DNA of 64,000 nt from CALAMC01 sp964459465 (GCA_964459465.1 CAYWLR010000001.1:124001-188000); one strand, 5' to 3'; numbered from the stretch's first letter, positions 17,145 through 26,500 are shown. The notes: generated by a model from the letters alone, not told the origin. A program made the numbers and translations.

Positions 17145-18094
17145 CCAACTGCATCCCCCGCATCATCGCCATCAGCGGCAGCGACATCGGTATTATTATA
17201 TCTTTGGTCGTTATCGGCGGCGGCTTGGCCTGGCTGTTGAAACAATCGATTAAGGCCGGTGACGTTGACCGCCGGGTTGTCTTCCTGTTTATTTTTATTT
17301 CGGTATCCGTCCCCATTTTGTTTCCGATCACTTTCTCGGAAACGGCCACTCCGATCGTCAAGAAGCTTTACGACCGCATCGAAAACTTGCCGGATGGCTC
17401 CGCCGTGCTGATTTCATTTGACTTTGACCCGGCCATGGCTCCGGAAGTTCAGCCCATGGCCGATGCTTTCGCCCGCCATTGTCTGGCGAAAAATCATAAA
17501 GTCATATTTATGTCGCTCTGGGCCACCGGCCAGTCACTGTTGAGTACAACCCTGCAGAACGTGGTAAGACCCGAATTTCCGGATAAAATAGAGGGCGTCG
17601 ATTTCGCCAATCTCGGCTATAAGGCCGGCAACGAAGGCGTCCTGAATGTAATCGTCACCAATTTCCGCAAGATGTTCCCGACCGACGTCAATGGCATCCC
17701 GCTCGACAGCATCGCCGTCTTCAAAAAGATCCGCTCGTGTCAGGACCTCGACCTGATTATATCGATCGGCGGCGGCAAACCGGGCGCCAAGGAATGGATC
17801 CTGTTTGTCGGTGATCCGGCCAACGTGCCCATGGGCTGCGGCGTGGCGGCGGTGACGGCCCCCCAGTTGTACCCCTACTATCCCAAGCAATTGCTGGGAA
17901 TTCTGGGCGGTATCAAAGGCGCGGCGGAATACGAATCGGAACTGGTCCGCCATTACGATCGATTTGCGGATATTAAAAAACCGGGTCTGCGCATGATGGG
18001 TCCGCAGACTTTGGCTCATGTCGTCATCATGGCCTTTATTGTGCTTGGCAACATTTCTTATTTTGTCACGCGCCGTCGGGGGAAAAAGCCATGA
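17141..18094 (+). CDS. module B subunit 3: membrane-anchored extracytoplasmic domain protein
   Basis: A 317-residue paralogue of the 13581 gene. N-terminal spans at about 15-35 and 45-65, soluble domain with ISFDFDPAMAPEVQPMA, NGIPLDSIAVF and GILGGIKGAAEYE, then the span AHVVIMAFIVLGNISYFV and tail TRRRGKKP. The SIGGGKPGAKEW stretch is glycine-rich, like a loop after a beta strand in a Rossmann-like fold. It overlaps both neighbours by four bases (ATGA on each side), implying tightly matched synthesis with subunits 2 and 4. Confidence 0.82.
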   Translation: MTNCIPRIIAISGSDIGIIISLVVIGGGLAWLLKQSIKAGDVDRRVVFLFIFISVSVPILFPITFSETATPIVKKLYDRIENLPDGSAVLISFDFDPAMAPEVQPMADAFARHCLAKNHKVIFMSLWATGQSLLSTTLQNVVRPEFPDKIEGVDFANLGYKAGNEGVLNVIVTNFRKMFPTDVNGIPLDSIAVFKKIRSCQDLDLIISIGGGKPGAKEWILFVGDPANVPMGCGVAAVTAPQLYPYYPKQLLGILGGIKGAAEYESELVRHYDRFADIKKPGLRMMGPQTLAHVVIMAFIVLGNISYFVTRRRGKKP

Positions 18095-18924
18095 GCCGAA
18101 CGATGATAATATTGCTGGCCCTGGTGGCTATCGTTTTCGCCATAAGCTGGGCGGCCAAGTCGGCCTCACTTGACGATCAATATGATGACTACATTTCGCG
18201 GGGTTTCCTTATCACTCTGGCGGCCTTTCTGACTGTATCGATATTGTCCTTTCTATATAAAGATAACCCGTTCTATAAATTCGCCGAGCACCTCTTTGTC
18301 GGCGTGTCAGCGGCTTACTGGATGTCGCTGGGATTCTGGTCAACCATCGTCGGCAATCTGATACCACGACTGTCCGTATCCCTGTCGGCCTTTTTTAAGG
18401 TTCCTCATATCGAGGACGAATACGCCCTGTATATTCTGCCCGACAAGGTTTCATATTTTATACCAGTCGTCCTTGGCATCCTGTTATTGATGCGTCTGTC
18501 GAAAAAGGCGGGCTGGATTTCGTCGTGGCCGCTGGCTTTCATTGTCGGGACCACGGCCGGTCTGAATCTCGTGCGCTACCTGCGCTCCGATTTCATCGAA
18601 CAGGTTTCGTCCACCTTCGTCCCGCTTCTGGTGGACTGGCAGGGGACAGGCCGCTTTTTCAGCGACTTCAATCTTTATGCTTATGGGCAGTTTGTAACCA
18701 TGCTCGGCAACTGGGTTATTTTTATAGGAGTCTTGTGCGGACTAGTGTATTTCTTTTTCTCGAAGGAGCATAAGGGAATTTTCGGCGGAGCTTCGAGGGT
18801 CGGCATCTGGGTGCTGATGATTACATTTGGCGCGTCGTTCGGCTATACCGTCATGGGCCGTATATCGCTTTTGGTCGGACGCCTGACCTTTCTTTTCCAT
18901 GACTGGCTGGAACTTATAGGTTAA
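18091..18924 (+). CDS. module B subunit 4: polytopic membrane protein
   Basis: A 277-residue paralogue of the 14582 gene, about 60 residues longer. The extra length is an additional N-terminal hydrophobic segment (MIILLALVAIVFAISWAAK) and a longer central loop. The signature motifs remain: FLYKDNPFYKFAEHLFVGVS and VYFFFSKEHKGIFGGASRVG plus MITFGASFGYTVMGRISLL. It ends 15-21 bp before module C. Confidence 0.82.
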   Translation: MSRTMIILLALVAIVFAISWAAKSASLDDQYDDYISRGFLITLAAFLTVSILSFLYKDNPFYKFAEHLFVGVSAAYWMSLGFWSTIVGNLIPRLSVSLSAFFKVPHIEDEYALYILPDKVSYFIPVVLGILLLMRLSKKAGWISSWPLAFIVGTTAGLNLVRYLRSDFIEQVSSTFVPLLVDWQGTGRFFSDFNLYAYGQFVTMLGNWVIFIGVLCGLVYFFFSKEHKGIFGGASRVGIWVLMITFGASFGYTVMGRISLLVGRLTFLFHDWLELIG

Positions 18925-18945
18925 TCATATATTCGCGAGGTGGAT

Positions 18946-20408
18946 ATGAAGTTTAAAATGCTGCTTGCCCTGATTCTCCTCTGTTTTGTCTCCGCCGTAA
19001 GTGGCTTCGGACAAAGCGCGGAAGATATCATGGCATTGCCCGACTCGATGGCGATGGCACCGCCCGCGCCTCCATCCAACGTGAGAGGGGTCGATACCGA
19101 CAATGACCATGGTCATTCGATTACCCTGACCTGGGAGACCTCCCCCGATGACGGCGCCGGGTTGAATAATGTCATCGGTTATAAAGTCCTCCGGGCCGAA
19201 AGCCCCGACGGTCCTTTTATTGAGCGGGCCTTGATTCCATCCGGCGGGACCGGTCATATTGACGTCGGCGCCAAGGAAAAGGATGCTAACGATTATTTGC
19301 CCGACCACGTGGGTTTTTACTACAAAGTTCGGGCCATAACTGCGGACAGCCTGATTTATGCCGAATCCGAAGCGTTCGGGCCAGTGCATTCATATGGCCA
19401 GTGGTTTAATACCGGCCGCGTTCCGGTTCTGGTTTTTGTCATCTTCTTTCTCTTTGTGACGCTATTCTTTATCCAGAAAGCCAAGGGCGGCGCCAATCTG
19501 TTTGTTCGTCGTTTGGCCGGGATTGAAGCCGTTGACGAGGCCATTGGTCGCGCCACCGAAATGGGTAAACCCATCCTGTACGTGCTCGGTTTGGGAACTG
19601 CCGCCGACATTGCCACCATTGCTTCATACACTATCCTGGGCCGCGTCGCCAAGAAAGTCGCCGAATACCAAACCGGCCTGATCGTGCCCTGCTATGACCC
19701 GATTGTCATGACGGTCGCGCAGGAAACAGTCAAAGCGTCATACATGGACGCCGGGCGACCCGATGCATACTATGAAGACATGGTGTACTTTGTGACGCAG
19801 TCGCAGTTTGCTTATGTCGCCGCGGTCAATGGCACTATGCTGCGCGAACGGCCCGCTACCAATATTTACATGGGCAAGTTCTACGCCGAGTCGCTGATTC
19901 TGGCCGAAACCNNNNNNNNNNAATTTTTATGCGCGGGTCCCGGCGCGACCTCCATTCCGGGGGCTACGGCGGGGTGGTCGAAAATCCCCTGAATGCCATG
20001 GTGTAGCTCCTGGCCTCGCTGCACGATGCCAGCGGCCGGGTTACCATTCCCAACTTTTACGATAAGGTCCGGCTGCCAACCCCGGCCGAACGAGAGGCCC
20101 TGGAAAACGGCACGATCACGCCGGAGAAGATTCTGGCCGAAACCGGCGCCCTGGCCGGGTCGATTCAGATTTCCGGCACCGATGAAATCGCCCAGATCCC
20201 GTTTTTCGTGGTGGCCTGCGATTATACCCTGATCGGCGAAGAGCTCTATGCCGCGTCGGCCTATCTTGGCCGCGAACCCTTGCTTCTGGGTTCGCTCAAA
20301 GCACAGGATTACGCCAAGGCCGCGGCCATTATCATCGCCATCATCGGCTTTATCACGATGAATTTCGGCATCGAAGCCTTTAAACATCTCTTTTACGTGA
20401 GTAATTAG
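18946..20408 (+). CDS. module C subunit 1: FN3-TM-DUF6754-TM protein, split by assembly gap
   Basis: Third paralogue of the 11611 gene. The ATG at 18946 is preceded by GAGG (18937-18940) and opens a signal peptide (MKFKMLLALILLC...). The coding frame is normal to 19911 (...FYAESLILAET), then meets ten N and about 220 bases of unrelated sequence, and resumes at 20130 with ILAETGALAGSIQISGT through PFFVVACDYTLIGEEL to the stop at 20408. The 16-mer GATTCTGGCCGAAACC occurs at 19896-19911 and again at 20129-20144; joining 19911 directly to 20145 restores one continuous frame of 409 residues, the same size as module B's copy. The gene is therefore probably intact in the organism. Confidence 0.8.
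19912..19921. other. assembly gap (10 N)
   Basis: Ten undetermined bases inside the module C DUF6754 gene. The fixed length of ten suggests a scaffold join of unknown true size. Confidence 0.98.
19922..20129 (+). pseudogene. misplaced fragment of an M20-type dipeptidase gene (likely assembly chimera)
   Basis: Read in the frame of the codon at 19929, the bases encode RGSRRDLHSGGYGGVVENPL, NAMV, a stop at 20004-20006, then LLASLHDASGRVTIPNFYDK and RLPTPAEREAL. This is the lid/dimerisation region of M20-family metallo-dipeptidases. It cannot belong to the DUF6754 protein around it, begins directly at the N run, contains an in-frame stop and ends where a 16-base direct repeat returns the sequence to the host gene. 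A contig-end chimera is the simplest explanation; a real insertion cannot be excluded. Confidence 0.75.
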
Positions 20409-20422
20409 GGAGGAGTGAAGAT

Positions 20423-21064
20423 ATGAAACGACAAATTCCATTGTTGCTCGTACTCGTCTTCGGTATCTTCATGATCTTCCAGTACTTTGTACCTCATGAA
20501 TCATCCGAATGGATTTACGAGTTTTTCCTGGACTGGATCTATATCATCGGCATCTTTGCCCTGGCCTTGGGTATCTGGTCCCTGATCCGCGTGTCCTATG
20601 ATAAAATAAAATACAAAAAGCCCAATTGGCAGTATGCCGTCATAACCCTGGCCGGCCTGTTTGCCATGATCCTCTTCGGCTTCGACTACGGGCGGCATTT
20701 TTTCTCGGCCGAGGGATTGTCCAATTACATGTTCCGGGCCTTCTTCGATTATATCCTGATTCCGATCCAGGCCACCATGTTTTCGCTTCTGGCTTTCTTT
20801 ATAGCCTCGGCGGCTTACCGGGCCTTCCGCGCCAGATCACTTCTGGCAACCCTGCTTTTAGTGTCGGCACTCATTGTCATGCTGCGCTTTAACCCGTACT
20901 TTGGCCCGATCGGACCGTATCTCGAACAAACCGCCAGCTGGCTTTTGAATGTTCCCAATCTGGCCGCCAAACGGGCGATTATCATCGGCATCGGATTGGG
21001 TATGGTGGCAACCGCCTTGAAAGTCATTCTGGGCATTGAACGCGCCTATCTGGGCAAGGATTGA
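20423..21064 (+). CDS. module C subunit 2: small polytopic membrane protein
   Basis: A 213-residue paralogue of the 12925 gene. MKRQIPLLLVLVFGIFMIFQ start, central FSLLAFFIASAAYRAFRARS, terminal KRAIIIGIGLGMVAT and LKVILGIERAYLGKD. Preceded by GGGAGGAG (20409-20416) 6 bp before the ATG. More diverged than the A and B copies (AAYRAF for ASYRAF, AKRAII for GQRAIM). Confidence 0.82.
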   Translation: MKRQIPLLLVLVFGIFMIFQYFVPHESSEWIYEFFLDWIYIIGIFALALGIWSLIRVSYDKIKYKKPNWQYAVITLAGLFAMILFGFDYGRHFFSAEGLSNYMFRAFFDYILIPIQATMFSLLAFFIASAAYRAFRARSLLATLLLVSALIVMLRFNPYFGPIGPYLEQTASWLLNVPNLAAKRAIIIGIGLGMVATALKVILGIERAYLGKD

Positions 21065-21077
21065 GGAGGATGGAGCA

Positions 21078-21944
21078 ATGAATATATTCGATCGCATGAT
21101 GTCGCTCGATCGCCGCTGGGTCTTCCTCTTCGTGGCCCTGGTTTGCGTGATTACATATTTGATCCCGTTTTCCATTAAAATCAATATCACGCCGGAAGTG
21201 AAAAACATTTATGACCAAATCGAATCGTTGAAAGCCGGCGATTATATTTTACTGGCTATCGATTATGACCCCAACGCGCTGGCGGAACTGCACCCGATGA
21301 CCTATGCCATCGCCGAGCAGGCTTTCCGCAAGGAATTGAAGGTCATTTTCGTAACCCTGTCCCAGAACGGACCGGGCATGGCCGACCAGGCCATCAGAGA
21401 TATCTCTGATTCTCTGCGCCTAGAAAAAACCTATAATGGAATAACCTACCCGGCCCGAGAGCTGGTTAACGGCAAGGATTATGTCTTTCTGGGATATAAA
21501 CCATACCCGGCTCTGGTGATTCTAGGCATGGGCCAGAATTTCCGCCTGCCGTTCCCGTCCGATTACTATGGCACCCCGCTCGACAGCATCCCCATGATGA
21601 AAGGCGTGCTCAATTATGACCAGATTGAGTGTGTCATCGACTTTGCCGCCGGTAACGTCGCCGATATGTGGATTTCCTACGGTCAGGGGCGCTACAATTT
21701 CCCGCTGGCACTGGGCATGACCGGGGTTATGGGAGCCGATTACTATCCCTATCTGAACTCCGGCCAGGTCTTTGGCCTGATGGGCGGTCTGCTCGGGGCG
21801 GCTCAATACGAAAGCCTGGCCGATAATCCCGGCCCGGCCATCGACGGTATGAGAATACAGCTCTACGCCCATATCGTCATCATTCTTTTCATTCTGATGG
21901 GTAACATCGGCTTTCTGGTCACCCGTCGAAAAAGACAGGTGTAA
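21078..21944 (+). CDS. module C subunit 3: membrane-anchored extracytoplasmic domain protein
   Basis: Third paralogue of the 13581 gene, 288 residues from the ATG at 21078. I prefer this start over 21036 because GAGGAGGA (21063-21070) sits 7 bp upstream and it follows the subunit 2 stop; the earlier start would overlap. It has a single N-terminal span (about 14-30), the soluble domain with LAIDYDPNALAELHPMT, YYGTPLDSIPMM and GLMGGLLGAAQYE, and the final span AHIVIILFILMGNIGFLV with tail TRRKRQV. The N-terminus is shorter than in modules A and B. Confidence 0.82.
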   Translation: MNIFDRMMSLDRRWVFLFVALVCVITYLIPFSIKINITPEVKNIYDQIESLKAGDYILLAIDYDPNALAELHPMTYAIAEQAFRKELKVIFVTLSQNGPGMADQAIRDISDSLRLEKTYNGITYPARELVNGKDYVFLGYKPYPALVILGMGQNFRLPFPSDYYGTPLDSIPMMKGVLNYDQIECVIDFAAGNVADMWISYGQGRYNFPLALGMTGVMGADYYPYLNSGQVFGLMGGLLGAAQYESLADNPGPAIDGMRIQLYAHIVIILFILMGNIGFLVTRRKRQV

Positions 21945-21959
21945 GGAGGTGAGTTTATA

Positions 21960-22754
21960 ATGCAGGAAATGTCAATCGGAACATTTTTATGGACCACACT
22001 GGGTGCCTTCCTGACGTTGTGCATCTTCTCGTTCTTGTACCGCGATAATCCGTTTTATAAACTCGCGGAACACCTGGTGGTGGGGGTTTCGGCCGGATAC
22101 TTTGTCATTATTTTATGGCACAACGGGCTCCAGCCAAACCTGTTTAACCGTCTTAACGACGGCAACTTTTACATGTTGTGGCTGAATTCGGCCGCACCCT
22201 GGTACATGATCCCGGCCCTTTTGGGGGTCATGATGTGGACCCGCTTTTCCCGCAAATGGTCGTGGATCAGCCGCTGGCCCATTGCCATGTATATGGGTAT
22301 CGCCGCCGGTGTGGCCGTACCGCTCGAAATGAAAAACCGCGTCAACCTGCAAATCTATTCGGCCATGACCGACATCGATTGGGGCAACTTTATCGGCGGT
22401 TCGCTCATAAATTCGACCTCGGGGCTGTCCCAATTAATAATATTCCTCGGAACCATTGCCGCACTCTTTTATTTCTTCTTTTCCAAGGAACATACCGGCG
22501 TCTTCAAAGGTGTCGCCCGGTTCGGAATATGGATTCTTATGGTCGGATTTGGCGCTTCGTTCGGTTACACCGTTATGGGCCGTATTTCACTTTTCGTCCA
22601 GCGCATTCAATACGTCGGCGACTGGACCAAGGTGGCCTGGAGTGGTATCAGCGGAACCTATACGGCTGTTTGGTTTATAACCTTTGGGATATTCGCGTTA
22701 TTGGCGGTTTATGAATTCATTCAATTTATGGCCCGACGAAAAAAAGAGGCATAA
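21960..22754 (+). CDS. module C subunit 4: polytopic membrane protein
   Basis: A 264-residue paralogue of the 14582 gene. Signatures FLYRDNPFYKLAEHLVVGVS and FYFFFSKEHTGVFKGVARFG with FGASFGYTVMGRISLF are present, and a further C-terminal span (VWFITFGIFALLAVYEFIQF) not found in the other copies ends in MARRKKEA. A GGAGGTGAG site lies about 7 bp before the ATG. Last gene of the operon; a perfect hairpin terminator follows. Confidence 0.82.
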   Translation: MQEMSIGTFLWTTLGAFLTLCIFSFLYRDNPFYKLAEHLVVGVSAGYFVIILWHNGLQPNLFNRLNDGNFYMLWLNSAAPWYMIPALLGVMMWTRFSRKWSWISRWPIAMYMGIAAGVAVPLEMKNRVNLQIYSAMTDIDWGNFIGGSLINSTSGLSQLIIFLGTIAALFYFFFSKEHTGVFKGVARFGIWILMVGFGASFGYTVMGRISLFVQRIQYVGDWTKVAWSGISGTYTAVWFITFGIFALLAVYEFIQFMARRKKEA

Positions 22755-22774
22755 ATTGAGCGGGATTTAAATAT

Positions 22775-22811
22775 AAGGCCCCATAATGCGATGGGGCCTT
22801 TTAATTTTTTA
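22775..22811 (+). terminator. rho-independent terminator of the DUF6754 operon
   Basis: AAGGCCCCA (22775-22783) pairs perfectly with TGGGGCCTT (22792-22800) over an eight-base loop and is followed by TTAATTTTTT. It ends the 12-gene transcript. Confidence 0.9.
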
Positions 22812-22959
22812 TGCAACACGAAGTTGTGGAAATGATATGGAGGAGGCTTGTAACTTTTAGCTATACAATAAGATATGAATCGTAAATTTCATCAACACGT
22901 TAACTTCTTTGTGGATAACAGGTTATTTGAAAAATTTTTTGGAAAAACTCATTTTTCCC

Positions 22960-22988
22960 TTGACAAATTCGAGGATTTCCTGTATAAC
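22960..22988 (+). promoter_or_regulatory. strong sigma-70-type promoter for the small basic protein gene
   Basis: TTGACA (22960-22965), exact 17 bp spacer, TATAAC (22983-22988). It is the best promoter match noticed in the window. The non-coding stretch 22755-23070 holds the upstream terminator, this promoter and a leader hairpin, and no gene. Confidence 0.8.
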
Positions 22989-23017
22989 TAAATAAGTTAC
23001 GGAATACTCCAGTAAGG

Positions 23018-23035
23018 CCTTAAACTAATTTAAGG
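23018..23035 (+). promoter_or_regulatory. leader hairpin in 5' UTR of small basic protein
   Basis: CCTTAAA (23018-23024) and TTTAAGG (23029-23035) form a 7 bp stem with a CTAA tetraloop, about 25 bases into the predicted transcript and 35 bases before the ATG at 23071. No T-run follows, so a role in RNA stability or control is more likely than termination. Confidence 0.45.
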
Positions 23036-23070
23036 GCGGAAACCTTTTACTGCTTGAAGAGAGGTGGGGG

Positions 23071-23403
23071 ATGGCCAATACCTCAGATTCTGCCGGAAGT
23101 GCCAAAAAAAGCACGCGCGGCAGGAAAAAAGGATCAGGGAAGTTATCCACGCCTGAGGCTCGGCGCGAATACCAGAGACGCTATTACCAGATGCACAAGG
23201 AGAAGGCCAAGGAATACCAGCGGCAGTATAATCTGACTCACAAGAAAAAGGCACGCGGGGGGCGGGGCAAGGCCAACTTTTCCTGTCCGCGCGAAGTCGT
23301 CCGGATGACCTTTAATACCTCGGATCTAATGCATTCTCCCGTCGAAAAAACCCTTAGGATGCTGGAGAAAATTGTCAGCGGCGAGCGCATGTTCACCATG
23401 TAG
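23071..23403 (+). CDS. small basic protein with 15-residue tandem repeat, function unknown
   Basis: A 110-residue, strongly basic protein. Residues 1-27 are Ser/Lys/Arg/Gly-rich and probably disordered; residues 33-47 (EYQRRYYQMHKEKAK) and 48-62 (EYQRQYNLTHKKKAR) are two copies of a 15-residue repeat with conserved E-Y-Q-R-x-Y and H-K positions; residues 70-110 are a short folded-looking tail (CPREVVRMTFNTSDL...). I do not recognise the family. The charge suggests binding to DNA or RNA. GAGAGGTGGGGG lies directly before the ATG. It is a monocistronic unit with its own strong promoter, leader hairpin and terminator, which suggests high expression. Confidence 0.75.
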   Translation: MANTSDSAGSAKKSTRGRKKGSGKLSTPEARREYQRRYYQMHKEKAKEYQRQYNLTHKKKARGGRGKANFSCPREVVRMTFNTSDLMHSPVEKTLRMLEKIVSGERMFTM

Positions 23404-23423
23404 TTGACCTCATTGAAGAAGTT

Positions 23424-23462
23424 AAGGCGGTTGTCGATATATCGATGACCGCCTTTTTTTTT
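23424..23462 (+). terminator. rho-independent terminator after small basic protein
   Basis: AAGGCGGT (23424-23431) pairs with ACCGCCTT (23448-23455), the loop holding a further TCGATATATCGA palindrome, and the stem runs into a stretch of nine T residues. Confidence 0.9.
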
Positions 23463-23584
23463 GGTCTGGAGGAAATTTGCCGGAACGAAAGGCCGCCTAA
23501 TTAAGTTATTTGTTGTATTATGATTTGGGGTATTATATAATTTCTCAAAATAGCGAACTATTTTTATTGCAGGGAGGCAGAATA

Positions 23585-26500
23585 ATGCCAGTCAAGAAGA
23601 AGACAAAATCCTCATCGGCAAAAACTGCTTCGAATAAAAAGACACCTGCGAATAAGACAACGGGAACCAAAGCGAAGCCAAAGGCCGCAACCTTGAAACC
23701 GAAAACAAATTCAAAAAAGGGGGCTGGCGTCAAAAGGGCGGCCCCGGGCAAATCCCGGCAACCCAGGACGACTGCCCCAAAAAAGACCGGATTGAAACGG
23801 GGAATCCTCGAAAAGGGCTCGACCGGGGCGGCCAGGGGCGAATCAGCCAAAACATTAATCAAAGGAAAGACAACGGAAGTGAGTACTGCAACCACGACCA
23901 AATCAGCCAGGAAATCCAAACGACAGAGTGTCAGCCAGGCCAGGACTTTTAAACTGGAACACCCCGCCTATTATTTTTTCGGCGGCGGCAAGGCGGACGG
24001 CAATGGCCAGATGCGCGACCTGCTCGGTGGCAAGGGCGCCGGTTTGGCCGAGATGTGCCTGGCGAAAATTCCGGTTCCTCCGGGATTCACCATTACCACC
24101 GAAGTATGTAAAATCTATTATGAAAACGATCTGGCCATTCCCGATGACATCGACAAAGAGATGGAATCATATGTCGCCAAAATTGAAAATCTGGTCGGGG
24201 CCAAATTCGGCGATCCGAATAACCCGCTACTGGTGTCGGTCCGGTCCGGCGCCAAGTTTTCCATGCCCGGCATGATGGATACCGTCCTCAACCTCGGTCT
24301 TAATCCGCAAACTCTCGAGGGTATGGCGGCAAAGACCGGCGACGATCGTTTCGCCCATGATCTGTATCGTCGTTTCGTGCAGATGTTTGGCAACGTTGTT
24401 TTGGGGATCGATAAGGACAAGTTCGAAACCATTATCGATAAGAAGAAAAAGGATCGCAAAATCAAGCAGGATTCCTCCCTCCAGGTAGAGGACCTGAAAG
24501 ACATTATCCGCAAGTTCAAGGCTGTCATAAGCCGCAAAACCGGCGAGGAATTTCCCGACGACCCGTACATTCAATTACGCCTGGCCCGGGATGCCGTCTT
24601 TCGTTCATGGAATAACCCTCGCGCCATTAGCTATCGCCGTTTGAATAACATTCCCGGTGACTTGGGCACGGCCGTTAATATTCAGGCGATGGTCTATGGC
24701 AATATGGGCAATAATTCCGGGACGGGAGTCGGTTTTACCCGCAACCCGGCCAATGGCAAAAAGGAATTCTACGGCGAATATCTGATAAACGCTCAAGGCG
24801 AGGATGTCGTTGCCGGAATTCGCACCCCACAACCGATTTCGCAACTGGCCGAGGAAATGCCCGCGGTTTATAAGAAACTTCGAAAAATAACCGACCTTCT
24901 GGAAAGCCATTATCGCGACGTCCAGGATTTTGAGTTCACCATCCAGGAAGGTGAACTGTATATGTTGCAGACCCGCACCGGCAAACGTACTATTCAGGCG
25001 GCCATGAAAATCGCCGTCGATATGGTCAAGGAAAAACTGATCACCAAAGAAGAGGCCATCATGCGCATTGATCCGGCGCAACTCGATCAGCTTTTGCATC
25101 CCCGGCTTGACCCGGCCGCCAAATATGAAGTCATTGCCAAAGGTCTGCCGGCTTCGCCCGGAGCGGCATCAGGTGCGGTTTATTTCAACGCCGAAGACGC
25201 TGTCAAGGCCACCAAGCACGGGCCGGTGATTCTGGTTCGCCAGGAAACTAATCCCGATGATATCGAGGGAATGCACGCCGCCGCGGGAATTTTGACTTCG
25301 CGAGGCGGAATGACCTCCCACGCCGCCGTCGTTGCCCGCGGCATGGGCAAATGCTGTGTTGCCGGTTGTGAAGCGGCCCGCGTCAATGAAGCTAAAAAGC
25401 AGCTCCAGATTGGCCGCCTGACCATCAAGGAAAAGGAGATCATTACTTTGAATGGTTCCACCGGCGAAGTGATTTTCGGCGAAGTCCCGACTATCGAACC
25501 GGAACTATCCGGTGAATTCGCCGAATTCATGTCCTGGGCCGATGAAATCCGCGAATTGAAAGTCCGCACCAATGCCGATACTCCGCACGACGCCGAGCAG
25601 GCTCTTAAGTACGGCGCCGAGGGTATCGGGTTGTGCCGCACGGAACACATGTTCTTCGCCGAAGATCGTCTGCCGATCGTTCAGGAAATGATTCTGGCCG
25701 ATTCAACCGAAGAACGCCAGCAGGCTCTGGATAAGCTATTACCGTTCCAGAAGAAAGATTTCAAAGGCTTGTTTTCCAAAATGGACGGTCTCCCCGTGAC
25801 TATCCGAACTCTCGATCCGCCGCTGCACGAGTTTTTGCCCGACAAACTGGCCATCGAGCAGGAAATCGAAGAACTGGATAAAACAGATGAAATGTACGAC
25901 GAAAAGCTGGCCCGCAAAAGAAAAATCCTTCAGCGCATCGATGAACTCAAAGAAGTGAATCCCATGCTGGGGCATCGCGGCTGCCGACTGGGTATCGTCT
26001 TTCCGGAAATAACCGAAATGCAGGTTCGGGCCATCATGGAGGCCGCCTGTGAAATCTATCGCGATAAAAAGAGGGTCATTCCGGAAATCATGATTCCCCT
26101 AGTCGGGCATATTAACGAATTTAAAAACCAGAAGGAAATCGTGGAGCGCATTGCCAACGAAACTATAAACAAATACAAGGTCAAGAATCTGGAGTACCTG
26201 ATCGGCACCATGATCGAGATTCCTCGAGCGGCTCTGACCGCCGATGAAATCGCCCAGGAAGCGCAATTCTTCAGTTTCGGCACCAACGATATGACCCAGA
26301 TGGCCATGGGCTTTTCGCGCGACGACGCCGGGAAGTTTTTGCGTTACTATGTCGAAAAAGAAATTCTCCCGGCCGATCCATTCGTTTCGCTGGACCAGCA
26401 GGGTGTCGGGCAGTTGGTTGAGATGGGAACCCGCAAGGGTCGCCAGACCAATCCGAATCTTAAAGTCGGCATTTGCGGCGAACACGGCGGCGATCCGTCG

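Noticed and set aside
19993..20232. 79-codon plus-strand frame after the N gap as a separate gene
   Set aside because: Different frame from both the M20 fragment and the DUF6754 continuation; proline/arginine-rich nonsense.
18946..20408. Module C DUF6754 gene as a true pseudogene
   Set aside because: The break coincides with the N run and a direct repeat, and removing the inserted segment restores the full frame, so an assembly error is more likely.
23510..23584. Earlier start for ppdK at 23510
   Set aside because: The upstream residues are encoded by the probable promoter region, and the ATG at 23585 has a strong ribosome site.
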